A stretch of DNA of 32,184 nt, from assembly GCA_020057015.1 (NCBI GenBank), contig JAGVGS010000213.1:1-32184 (forward strand), in the 5' to 3' direction. The notes below the pieces were generated by a model, which was given only the letters and a program-made list of their open reading frames with translations, had not been told where the DNA came from and did not search any database. The stretch is from Candidatus Omnitrophota bacterium (GTDB lineage: Bacteria; Omnitrophota; Gorgyraeia; Aquiviventales; Aquiviventaceae). How positions within the stretch are numbered: position 1 is the first letter of the stretch; each line of letters opens with the position of its first letter. Position numbers and translations under genes: made by a program. Below are positions 24,637 to 32,184 of the stretch, one piece after another.

Positions 24637-27048
24637 ATGAAGAAGCTTCTGTTCTTGGTAGCGTTGCTCGCCTTTGGTTTCCTCGCTCCTTCCTCTGCCC
24701 ATGCTGCACAGCCTGTGGGTTATTGGAATTTTGAGGAGCAGACGGGCTCGCAGGTCATTGGTCGCCCTTTAAGAAATTCCGGAATGTTAACAGGAGCGAG
24801 CCGAGGTGGTGGCAAGGTAGGCATGGGCGTATGGATGAATGGAAGCGGAGGTGTCACCATTTATCCAAGCGAAGACTTTAATTCCTTGCTCGGAGGATTC
24901 ACATTCTCGGCGTGGATCAACCCTAGCAGTAATGTGTCCGGGTACGTGACCATTTTCTCGAAAAGCCCGAACCCTTTAGCTACAAACCCCGCAGATGTTC
25001 ACAATCAACTGCACATTCGCGTGCATAATGATGGCCACCTGCAATTCGTGCTGAACAATCATGTAGATTTCGGGGGCTTCCAAGGCTTTACTCCGGCGGG
25101 TGTTGTTCCTCACGGCTCCTGGTCTTTCGTTACTTGGACCTATGATGAAACCATCCACCGCATTCATGTCAATGGTGTTGAGGTATTCAGCGCCTCATTC
25201 AATCAGCCCTGGACTGGGAACAGCGAACCGCTGGGCATTGGTCAAGGAGTCGAACCCTTTGTCGGATCTATCGATGAGGTTCGTGTGTATAAGGGGGCGC
25301 AAACGCTGGAAGAAATCGTTGCCGATATGAACAACACCACCGTGCAACCCACGGGTGTCTATTTAGACTGGGGCTTTCCGATGGTTACAGCAGCGAGCCC
25401 GCAAGAGGTAAAAATTGAGTTCCAAGTTAGTAATGGGGGACCCGACAATTTAACAGAGTCCATGTTTGAGGACTTTGGCAATATTGGCGGAGGACCATTT
25501 GGCTCTTTCCCTGGTGAGTATTATACCCAGACAGTTGAACCCTGGTATGTTGGGCTGAATATGGCTCCTGGAGAAAGCAAGCAGTTTCATGTCATTTCTT
25601 TAACTGCGACAGGTCAAGGGGCTCCCCCTGGTGAGTATGGTGGGGAGGGATGGATGAGACTTAAGCTTGAATTCGATCTTTTTGATCGATTTGGATCGCA
25701 ATCTTCAAGGTATCCCAGGCCGTTTAGATTCACAATTCTTCCACCTCCCAATCTCTCCGATATACTTACCTTTCCTAACATTTCCGGTCTTCAATTTCAA
25801 GTCATCACGTCAAACATCGCTGCACCGCTCATGGGCAAAATTGGCTCTGGAAGGGATTTAACAGTAGATAGTAATGGAAATATCTATGTGGGTGGAGTTT
25901 ACCGCGGCGCTCCAGGTTACAGTTCGCCAGGCTCGGCAGCGGTGATGAGGATTCTTCAAGATGGGACGAGCCATGTGGTTGCCTACGTTAACCCGCCTGA
26001 GGGATTTCAGAGTCCTGAACCTCCCGAGGGCATGGCTTTTGATCCTGATGGTAACTTAATTGTACAGTTCACACTAAAGTCTGTACCCGACGGGTACATG
26101 ACAGTGCATCCGTTGGTCAGAATCACGGGTCTTTCATCAGCTGTTGTTGAACCCGTTGCGACTCCGACAATTGACCCATCTGGTGGCGTATTCGATTACC
26201 CTGTTGATGCGACAATCGCAACAGCTACGGCGGGTGCAGAAATACGCACGACACTCGATGGAAATATCCCTACAGCGCTGTCAGCGTTGTATACGGGGCC
26301 TATTCAGATATCTCAAAGCGGGGTCTTGAAAGCGAAAGCCTTCAAGTTTGGCAGGTCAGATAGTGCTGTTGCCAGCGCCAGCTTCACGATCCAGGCAGCT
26401 AGCCCGATCATTAGTCCAGCCGGAGGGAGCTTCGTCAGCTCAGTTCAGGTGAGCCTATCATCGAGCACGAGCGGTGCGACGATACGTTACACAACCGATG
26501 GAAGTACCCCAAACTCTGGCTCAACGGTTTACGGAAGCCCGTTTACGCTAACAAGCAGCAAGCCGGTGAAAGCTTATGCCAGCAAGTCTGGGATGACGGA
26601 CAGCGGTGTGGCCAGCGCGGACTTTACTATTACCCAGCCAGCTGGAACAATCACGATCCCTGCGTCAGGAACCTCAACCCGCAGCACCGGCTGGCTCACC
26701 ACCAACAGCACCGAGCTGTGGTATTGGAATGCGAACCAGTGGCTGGAATACTCAGTAGATTTTGGGGCGGGTGGCAGCCGGACAATCAGTGCCACGGCGA
26801 TCAACCATAACAGCGCTGGGCTGGGCCTGCCTGCGGGCTATACCTTCAATCTCACTGTGCTGATCGATGGCGTCAACAAGGGCACCCTCAAGGTCCCGGG
26901 CTCCACCACGCTCTATAAGACCGGCAGCCTCGTCGTGACCGCCCCAGCCGGCGTCCACACCGTGCGATTTACCTGGACCAATGATGTGTGGACCGCGGGG
27001 CTGTATGACTCAAACATCCAGGTCAAAGAGGTGTCCATCGCGCCGTGA
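24637..27048 (+). CDS. Secreted modular protein: LamG, beta-domain, chitobiase-C-like and CBM-like modules
   Basis: 803 residues from the ATG at 24637. This start, with AAGGAG 8 nt upstream, opens into a signal peptide (MKKLLFLVALLAFGFLAP, cleavage near AHA-AQ); an in-frame GTG at 24571 would only add 22 residues. Modules: LamG/concanavalin-like (about 24-235, GYWNFEEQTG ... GSIDEVRVYKGA), an unassigned beta-domain (240-390), an NHL-like segment (about 410-505, DLTVDSNGNIYVGG and GMAFDPDGNLIVQF), two chitobiase-C-like domains (about 508-588 and 589-668, with TIRYTTDGSTPNSG) and one CBM6/35-like module (669-803). It is likely a surface or secreted carbohydrate-binding protein without a catalytic domain. 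The stop overlaps the next gene (GTGA). Confidence 0.8.
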   Translation: MKKLLFLVALLAFGFLAPSSAHAAQPVGYWNFEEQTGSQVIGRPLRNSGMLTGASRGGGKVGMGVWMNGSGGVTIYPSEDFNSLLGGFTFSAWINPSSNVSGYVTIFSKSPNPLATNPADVHNQLHIRVHNDGHLQFVLNNHVDFGGFQGFTPAGVVPHGSWSFVTWTYDETIHRIHVNGVEVFSASFNQPWTGNSEPLGIGQGVEPFVGSIDEVRVYKGAQTLEEIVADMNNTTVQPTGVYLDWGFPMVTAASPQEVKIEFQVSNGGPDNLTESMFEDFGNIGGGPFGSFPGEYYTQTVEPWYVGLNMAPGESKQFHVISLTATGQGAPPGEYGGEGWMRLKLEFDLFDRFGSQSSRYPRPFRFTILPPPNLSDILTFPNISGLQFQVITSNIAAPLMGKIGSGRDLTVDSNGNIYVGGVYRGAPGYSSPGSAAVMRILQDGTSHVVAYVNPPEGFQSPEPPEGMAFDPDGNLIVQFTLKSVPDGYMTVHPLVRITGLSSAVVEPVATPTIDPSGGVFDYPVDATIATATAGAEIRTTLDGNIPTALSALYTGPIQISQSGVLKAKAFKFGRSDSAVASASFTIQAASPIISPAGGSFVSSVQVSLSSSTSGATIRYTTDGSTPNSGSTVYGSPFTLTSSKPVKAYASKSGMTDSGVASADFTITQPAGTITIPASGTSTRSTGWLTTNSTELWYWNANQWLEYSVDFGAGGSRTISATAINHNSAGLGLPAGYTFNLTVLIDGVNKGTLKVPGSTTLYKTGSLVVTAPAGVHTVRFTWTNDVWTAGLYDSNIQVKEVSIAP
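26401..27045 (+). repeat. Chitobiase-C/CBM module block, copy in the 24637 gene
   Basis: This block is highly similar at DNA level to 30437-31111 and 31112-31801. Stretches such as TCAACGGTTTACGGAAGCCC are identical in all three. Confidence 0.85.
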
Positions 27049-27719
27049 GCTGCGCAGGAATCCTGAATCCTGGGACACATGCCTTAGGAGAAAGAGCTTT
27101 GCATTGTATACACCTGGATAACAAGCGCGTGTGCCGTCGAAGTTGGCTTCATCTGGCAAGTGGTTTGTTCGTTGTCTGCTTTGGCGGGTGGTTAATTAAC
27201 GACCATCGTGCCAGCGCACCCCAAGGAGCGGACGTCGCGTTCTACCGATATTCCCCATCGATGTCTATGCAAGATGTCAGCCTGACCGGCTATCTCGATC
27301 GGAATGGTGTTTTGGTCAGAGGCTGCACTATCGAGGGAAGGCGCCTGGGCTTGGAGAGTAAGCGCTACGGCGTCTTCAAGATCGCTGCGGAGAAAGTGAT
27401 CGGCATTCATGACGCCAAGGCTACGTTTCTTGAGGCCGATCAGGTGGTTTCGGTTGTTACTGCGAAGAAAGCCGTGACGGAGGCCATTCGCGAGCGGGGA
27501 ATCGCTGGGGCTGTGGCCGGCGGTCTCCAGTTTACTGGCGAGGTGGTGCTCACAACGAAGGATCAGCGCGTTCTCACGTGTGATCGCATGCGCTGGGAGC
27601 CTTCGACCGGCCATCTTGTTGCGGGCAGTTGCATTTACTATTGGGACAATAAGATCGCGCGAATCGAGGCAGTCAACTCAGATCCGGAACTTAAGAATCT
27701 TCGGGAGGGTTCAACGTGA
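27045..27719 (+). CDS. LptC/LptA-like protein (lipopolysaccharide-transport type beta-jellyroll)
   Basis: 224 residues if it starts at the GTG in the GTGA overlap with the upstream gene. The first about 28 residues look poorly conserved and the start is uncertain. A membrane anchor (WLHLASGLFVVCFGGWLI, about 34-51) precedes a periplasmic beta-rich domain: SMQDVSLTGYLDRNGVLVRGCTIEG, SKRYGVFKIAAEKV, then VVLTTKDQRVLTCDRMRWEPSTGHLVA, the OstA/LptA-type strand pair. LptC anchors the periplasmic bridge that carries LPS to the outer membrane. No other lpt gene is in view, so this may be a divergent member serving the flanking surface proteins. Stop and next start overlap again (GTGA). Confidence 0.62.
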   Translation: MSCAGILNPGTHALGERALHCIHLDNKRVCRRSWLHLASGLFVVCFGGWLINDHRASAPQGADVAFYRYSPSMSMQDVSLTGYLDRNGVLVRGCTIEGRRLGLESKRYGVFKIAAEKVIGIHDAKATFLEADQVVSVVTAKKAVTEAIRERGIAGAVAGGLQFTGEVVLTTKDQRVLTCDRMRWEPSTGHLVAGSCIYYWDNKIARIEAVNSDPELKNLREGST

Positions 27720-30700
27720 ACATGCGGCGTGGTGTCTGGGCTTCGGTCCTGCTTGGGTTTATCATCTGGGCGCCTCCTTGCTATTCTGCAGATACAACCT
27801 CCCCACACACTTCGCAGCACAATCCATCGGTCAGCGCGGTCGGTGTCGACCTGGATACGAGTATTAGCCTGCATATTCTGGATCTGGACAGCGGCGTGAA
27901 TCAGTCCACCATAAGAATCAGCGTGGAGGGCGCACTGGTGTATGACGGTTCAACGCCACTTTCCTACCCGAATGTGACCATAATGGGCTCCCCCTCTGAT
28001 TTCAGCCTCACGTACTATCCGCCTGCAAGCTACGCATTTCTTCAGGTCATCAATGTGGCCGTGGATGCAGCGGATTTATCGGGTAATGCGATGCCGCAAA
28101 ATGTCTATTCCTTCACCATTCGGGGCAGGCTCCTTCCGGATGAGGCGGTGGAGCGAGGAAAGAACGAGCTTCTTCAACGTAAGGATGTCTTCAAAGCAAA
28201 CCAATTGTTCAACGAAGCCCTATCGCAGAACCCGAATCACCCCAAAGCCCTATTCTGGCATGCCATCACGCGCTTCTCTGAGAATAGTGAAGCTGTAACG
28301 CTGGTTCGAGACTCGCAAGTTATCGATGAACATAACCAAGCACTCTTCGATGCGCAAGGCAGATGGGGCGCTGATCTGAATCAGCCGTTTCCGAACCTGA
28401 CAGAGTATCAACAGGGAGGAATCGGTTTGCTTCCAGACATCGACGCGGCACTCGCAGAGCTTGCTCCGCTGGACCAGACATTTAGCGATACGCTGTCGGT
28501 TGTGCAGATATTCGATTTGGATTATGGGGAGGCAAAGCTTTATGAAGCCGGTCTGCTCGCAAGCAAGGCGGCAGTTCACATCGGTGCGGCGTACGATGCG
28601 GATTACGCGGATCTGGCCCCGCGGTTTATCCAGCCAACGTCTGGCAAGGGACGGGAGATTATTCGGCAGATTATGCTTGAGTATCCGCAGGGGTTGACTC
28701 TCTTACCAGGCGCGGCAGCACATCTTGCACAGGCCAAGGAAGCCATTCAGCAGTCGCTGGAGGCGTATCTCGAAGCTTCAGCCTTCATACGCCACCGCTC
28801 CGACAATGACGGGTTGAACCATCTTGTGCGGTTCTACGACCTTGACGACACGCAGCAAGAGAGGTTCATAGCGCTCTTCGCGGAGGCCATGCTGCGCGGG
28901 AAGCTGGCGGATCTTCAGGACCACCTAGCTAATCCGGGTGGGTTTCCCATGTTGAGGGTCAGCTACGATGCCTACATGGACGGCCTGAATGAGTTCAATA
29001 AGGTACCGCTGAGGCCTCGCAAGTTTGATATCAATGAGTTCTTGTCATATCCCAAGAATGTCAGGGCCTATCTCAATGAGTTCTTGAGCAATGACTTTGT
29101 CGTCAATTCATTTTCCGACCCCACCTTGGGACAGGTGCTGCCCGAAGCGACGCCGCCCGATTACAATTGTGTCGCCGGCCGGGGAGCGAACTTCAAGAAG
29201 CGTTTCCCCGCTGTGGTTACTTGGTCCGGAGGTCAGGCTTCGGCGCAACTGGCTTGGGATCCGGTTGACCCACGATTTGTGGGCGCCTTTCTGCGCGCTG
29301 AGATCTACCGTTCCGCTTCGCGGCCGGTTGACTCCAGCTCCCAGCTGATGACGACCCTCACGAATCCTACTGTGACGGCATTCCTGGATGTGGATCTGGA
29401 TGAGGCGGTTGATAGCTACTACTATCGTATTTACACCTACTATAATTTTGGCGGCGGCCGCACCGCGACAGCTTATAGCGCGGTGGCTGAGGCGGTTCTG
29501 CGAAGCTCTCCCGATACGCAGTATCCGGAAATAGTTGTGACGGTGCCCAGCGAGGGCGATTCGATCACGGCGGACCGGGTCACCGTAACCGGCAGCATCG
29601 CGAATGAAAGAGGCATTGCGTACGCTGTCATCAAAGTCAATGACGGCTCATTCGAGGGGCTGGCTTTGGATGAAGAGGCGGGTGGGTTCTCCCATGAAGT
29701 GCCTTTGCGTCCGGGACTGAATCAGATAGTACTTCAGGCATCCAACTACTCGAATCTTGTTCAGGAACATGCGCTGAACGTATGGAGGTTGGTCGACATA
29801 ACGCCGCCAACTACCACCGCCACCCCGCCAGGCGGCAACTACATAAGCCCGGTGAATGTTGTCTTGGGCGCGAACGAATCCGCGACGATCTACTACACAA
29901 TCAATGGGAGCGCGCCGACGACCGCCTCCTCGGTATATGCGAGTGCGATACCTATCAATGGTAATACCACACTCAAGTTCTTCGCGGTAGACAACGCTGG
30001 AAACCCGGAGTCTACAAAGACAGAAACCTATATTGTGAGCCAGGGTGCGCAGACAATCATCATTCCAGGAGCCAGCACCTCCAATCGCAGCAGCGGGTGG
30101 AGTGTCGGGGGCACCGAAGCCTATGCGTGGAACGCCCAGAACTGGCTGGAGTACTCGGTAGATTTTGGGCTGGGCGGGACTTGGACTTTCAGGGTGACGG
30201 CGAAGAACCAGAACAATCCAAGCGCACCAGGCCTTCCGGGTGGGTACGCCTTTAATCTGGCGGTACAGATCGATGGCGCCAGCAAGGGCAATCTGCAGGT
30301 CCCTGGGTCCACCACTACCTATCAGACGGGTAGCTTGGCGGTGAGTGTTCCGGCAGGGGTCCACACCGTTCGATTCACCTGGACCAACGATGCGTGGAGT
30401 TCTGGGGTCTACGACGCGAACATCCGTGTGAAGGAAGTATCGTTTACCTCAGAAGGGGTGCCTCCTGTGGATCCGGTCGCGACGCCCACGATCACGCCGG
30501 CTGGAGGCAGTTTCGTCAGCTCAGTTCAGGTGAGCTTATCATCCACCACCAGTGGAGCGACGATCCGCTACACAACCGATGGAAGTGCCCCAAGTTCTAG
30601 CTCAACGGTTTACGGAAGCCCGTTTACGCTAACAAGCAGTAAGACGGTGAAAACTTATGCCAGCAAGTCTGGGATGACGGACAGCGGGGTGGCCAGCGCG

Positions 30701-31804
30701 GACTTTACTATCACCCAGCCAGTTGGGACGATCACCATCCCCGCCGCCAACACCGCCACCCGCAGCACCGGCTGGCTCACCACCAACAGCACCGAGCTGT
30801 GGTATTGGGCGGCTCACCAATGGCTGGAATATGCGGTCGACTTCGGCACCGGCGGTAGCCGCACCATCAAGGCAACTGCTATCAACCACAACAGCGCCGG
30901 CCTCGGGCTACCGGCAGGGTACACCTTCAACCTGGACGTCAAAATCGACGGCGTGGTCAAAGGCACCCTCAAGGTCCTGGGCTCCACCACGCTCTATAAG
31001 ACCGGCAGCCTCGTTGTGACCGCCCCAGCCGGCGTCCATACCGTGCGCTTTACCTGGACCAATGATGTGTGGACGGCTGGGCTGTATGACTCGAATATTC
31101 AGGTGAAGGAAGTATCGTTTACCTCAGAAGGGGTGCCTCCTGTGGATCCGGTCGCCACACCCACGATCACGCCGGCTGGAGGCAGTTTCGTCAGCTCAGT
31201 GCAGGTCAGCCTATCATCGACCACGAGCGGTGCGACGATCCGCTACACAACCGATGGAAATACCCCGAACTCTGGCTCAACGGTTTACGGAAGCCCGTTT
31301 ACGCTAACAAGCAGCAAAACGGTCAAGGCTTATGCCAGCAAGTCTGGGATGACGGACAGCGCTGTAGCCAGTGCGGACTTTACTATCACCCCACCAGCTG
31401 GAACGATCACGATCCCTGCGTCAGGAACCTCAACCCGCAGCAGCGGCTGGCTCACTACCAACGGCACCGAACTGTGGTATTGGGCGGCTAACCAATGGCT
31501 GGAATACGCGGTGGACTTCGGCACCGGCGGCAGCCGCACCCTGAGTGCTGCCGCCATCAACCACAACAGCGCTGGGCTGGGCTTGCCTGCGGGCTATACC
31601 TTCAATCTCACCGTGCTGATCGATGGCGTCAACAAGGGCACCCTCAAGGTGCCCGGCTCCACGACCCTCTACAAAACAGGCAGCCTCGTCGTGACCGCCC
31701 CAGCCGGCGTCCATACCGTGCGCTTCACCTGGACCAATGATGTGTGGACCGCGGGGCTGTATGACTCGAATATTCAGGTCAAAGAGGTGGCGGTGGGGCC
31801 GTAA
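27716..31804 (+). CDS. Giant secreted modular protein with Ig-like, helical, fn3-like, chitobiase-C-like and CBM-like modules
   Basis: 1362 residues. The GTG start at 27716 has GGGAGG 7 nt upstream; an ATG 6 nt later is the alternative. The signal peptide ends near CYS-AD (about residue 25). Order: an Ig-like domain (26-140), a helical TPR-like region (about 145-450, starting with AVERGKNELLQRKDVFKANQLFNEAL), an fn3-like domain (about 500-590), a glucodextranase-B/Big-like domain (600-690), a chitobiase-C-like domain (692-775), a CBM-like module (777-905), then two chitobiase-C/CBM pairs (about 920-1130 and 1145-1362). The second and third CBM modules are almost identical. There is no catalytic motif, LPXTG or PEP-CTERM tail. 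It is likely an adhesin or polysaccharide-binding scaffold exported with the LptC-like neighbour. Confidence 0.78.
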   Translation: MNMRRGVWASVLLGFIIWAPPCYSADTTSPHTSQHNPSVSAVGVDLDTSISLHILDLDSGVNQSTIRISVEGALVYDGSTPLSYPNVTIMGSPSDFSLTYYPPASYAFLQVINVAVDAADLSGNAMPQNVYSFTIRGRLLPDEAVERGKNELLQRKDVFKANQLFNEALSQNPNHPKALFWHAITRFSENSEAVTLVRDSQVIDEHNQALFDAQGRWGADLNQPFPNLTEYQQGGIGLLPDIDAALAELAPLDQTFSDTLSVVQIFDLDYGEAKLYEAGLLASKAAVHIGAAYDADYADLAPRFIQPTSGKGREIIRQIMLEYPQGLTLLPGAAAHLAQAKEAIQQSLEAYLEASAFIRHRSDNDGLNHLVRFYDLDDTQQERFIALFAEAMLRGKLADLQDHLANPGGFPMLRVSYDAYMDGLNEFNKVPLRPRKFDINEFLSYPKNVRAYLNEFLSNDFVVNSFSDPTLGQVLPEATPPDYNCVAGRGANFKKRFPAVVTWSGGQASAQLAWDPVDPRFVGAFLRAEIYRSASRPVDSSSQLMTTLTNPTVTAFLDVDLDEAVDSYYYRIYTYYNFGGGRTATAYSAVAEAVLRSSPDTQYPEIVVTVPSEGDSITADRVTVTGSIANERGIAYAVIKVNDGSFEGLALDEEAGGFSHEVPLRPGLNQIVLQASNYSNLVQEHALNVWRLVDITPPTTTATPPGGNYISPVNVVLGANESATIYYTINGSAPTTASSVYASAIPINGNTTLKFFAVDNAGNPESTKTETYIVSQGAQTIIIPGASTSNRSSGWSVGGTEAYAWNAQNWLEYSVDFGLGGTWTFRVTAKNQNNPSAPGLPGGYAFNLAVQIDGASKGNLQVPGSTTTYQTGSLAVSVPAGVHTVRFTWTNDAWSSGVYDANIRVKEVSFTSEGVPPVDPVATPTITPAGGSFVSSVQVSLSSTTSGATIRYTTDGSAPSSSSTVYGSPFTLTSSKTVKTYASKSGMTDSGVASADFTITQPVGTITIPAANTATRSTGWLTTNSTELWYWAAHQWLEYAVDFGTGGSRTIKATAINHNSAGLGLPAGYTFNLDVKIDGVVKGTLKVLGSTTLYKTGSLVVTAPAGVHTVRFTWTNDVWTAGLYDSNIQVKEVSFTSEGVPPVDPVATPTITPAGGSFVSSVQVSLSSTTSGATIRYTTDGNTPNSGSTVYGSPFTLTSSKTVKAYASKSGMTDSAVASADFTITPPAGTITIPASGTSTRSSGWLTTNGTELWYWAANQWLEYAVDFGTGGSRTLSAAAINHNSAGLGLPAGYTFNLTVLIDGVNKGTLKVPGSTTLYKTGSLVVTAPAGVHTVRFTWTNDVWTAGLYDSNIQVKEVAVGP
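30437..31111 (+). repeat. 675-bp in-frame repeat unit (linker, chitobiase-C, CBM), first copy
   Basis: Starts at GTATCGTTTACCTCAGAAGG and recurs exactly 675 bp (225 codons) later at 31112. The first 45 bases are identical between copies, and most of the rest differs by scattered changes. Confidence 0.9.
31112..31801 (+). repeat. 675-bp in-frame repeat unit, second copy
   Basis: Second copy of the linker/chitobiase-C/CBM unit, ending at the C-terminus of the gene. Its CBM part is closer to the copy in the 24637 gene than to the first copy in places (for example the ATCCCTGCGTCAGGAACCTC stretch shared with 26658-26677). Confidence 0.85.
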
Positions 31805-31869
31805 GCGTGGTTTGGCGGATAGGGATGGGGATAGTATTGGCGTTGTTTCAGCCATCTGGGGAGGCGGCA

Positions 31870-32184
31870 ATGGCGCTTAAGCTGACATCCAGCGTGTTTT
31901 CCGATGGGGAGGAAATCCCAGCGAAGTATACGTGTGTAGGGGAGGATCTCTCACCACCGCTGGCGTGGACCGGCGTGCCCCAAGGCACGCGCAGCCTGGC
32001 GCTGATTGTTGATGACCCCGATGCGCCAGACCCGAACGCGCCGAAGATGACTTGGGTCCACTGGGTCTTGTACAACATCCCGCCTGAGGTCTCCGCCATT
32101 ACGCAGGGCGCTTCAGCTAGCGATCTCTCCCCGCAGGTGGAGTCCGGTCTCAACGACTGGAAGCGCACGGGCTATGGCGGGCCG
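31870..32184 (+). CDS. PEBP/YbhB-family protein, N-terminal part (runs off the window)
   Basis: 105 residues are visible, open at the right edge. The phosphatidylethanolamine-binding-protein (Raf kinase inhibitor-like) core is clear: LTSSVFSDGEEIPAKYTCVGEDLSPPLAW, then VDDPDAPDPNAPKMTWVHWVLYNIP, then GLNDWKRTGYGGP. The ligand-pocket residues in DPDAP and WVHW are present. ATG 31870 has GGGGAGG 5 nt upstream and is preferred. In-frame GTG 31807 and ATG 31825 upstream would add a hydrophobic stretch that could act as a signal peptide, as in periplasmic YbcL-type members. The gene follows the modular protein by 65 nt and may be independent. Confidence 0.92.
   Translation, partial: MALKLTSSVFSDGEEIPAKYTCVGEDLSPPLAWTGVPQGTRSLALIVDDPDAPDPNAPKMTWVHWVLYNIPPEVSAITQGASASDLSPQVESGLNDWKRTGYGGP

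Overview
The window reads as a GC-rich chromosomal segment from an uncultured or poorly studied Gram-negative-type bacterium. An LptC-like protein, predicted lipoproteins and a TIGR04073-type exosortase-associated protein point to an outer membrane. Several families here occur in Omnitrophota, Verrucomicrobiota, Nitrospirota and similar groups, but I cannot place the phylum from sequence reading alone.

Layout. (1) 1-5828, plus strand: the end of an F-type ATP synthase operon (atpH tail, atpA, atpG, atpD and a short atpC without the C-terminal helical domain), followed 3 nt later by an NhaD/ArsB-type ion transporter. (2) 5825-10230, minus strand: a SERCA-like Ca2+ ATPase, a PiT phosphate permease and a DUF47/PhoU-like partner, probably one transcription unit (DUF47, then PiT, then Ca2+ ATPase). 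(3) 10288-10989: divergent extended -10 promoters, tRNA-Val(UAC), a DUF4870 membrane protein, tRNA-Asp(GUC) and a strong intrinsic terminator. (4) 10937-24387: a probable genomic island of about 13.5 kb. It lies between the 3' end of tRNA-Asp and a second 27-bp copy of that end (26/27 identical) at 24388-24414. It carries a GT4 glycosyltransferase with a two-domain phosphoesterase, an envelope/stress cassette (TIGR04073 protein, DUF948-like, YtxH-like, GlgB-like GH13, LysR regulator, GlsB/YeaQ-like, secreted two-repeat protein, lipoprotein, CBS protein, entericidin-like peptide, AI-2E exporter family) and a three-gene HipBST-type toxin-antitoxin locus. No integrase is visible. (5) 24637-31804: two large secreted modular proteins (LamG, chitobiase-C-like and CBM-like modules) flanking an LptC-like gene, with 4-nt overlaps at both junctions. 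(6) 31870-end: the start of a PEBP/YbhB-family gene.

Main points of interest. The tripartite hip locus has a split HipA (HipS plus HipT with an SIS motif). It sits behind three TATACC-N6-GGTATA palindromes whose centres are 31 and 42 bp apart, close to 3 and 4 helical turns. The lysR gene has, directly upstream, a 50-bp element that recurs (40/50 identical) upstream of the TIGR04073-DUF948-YtxH-GH13 operon, which suggests one small regulon. The EEP-type nuclease/phosphatase domain of the phosphoesterase has Ala at the position of the conserved metal-binding Glu. The large modular proteins share near-identical repeat blocks, including a 675-bp in-frame repeat.

Limits: no homology search, codon statistics or structure prediction was run. 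All family calls come from motif reading.
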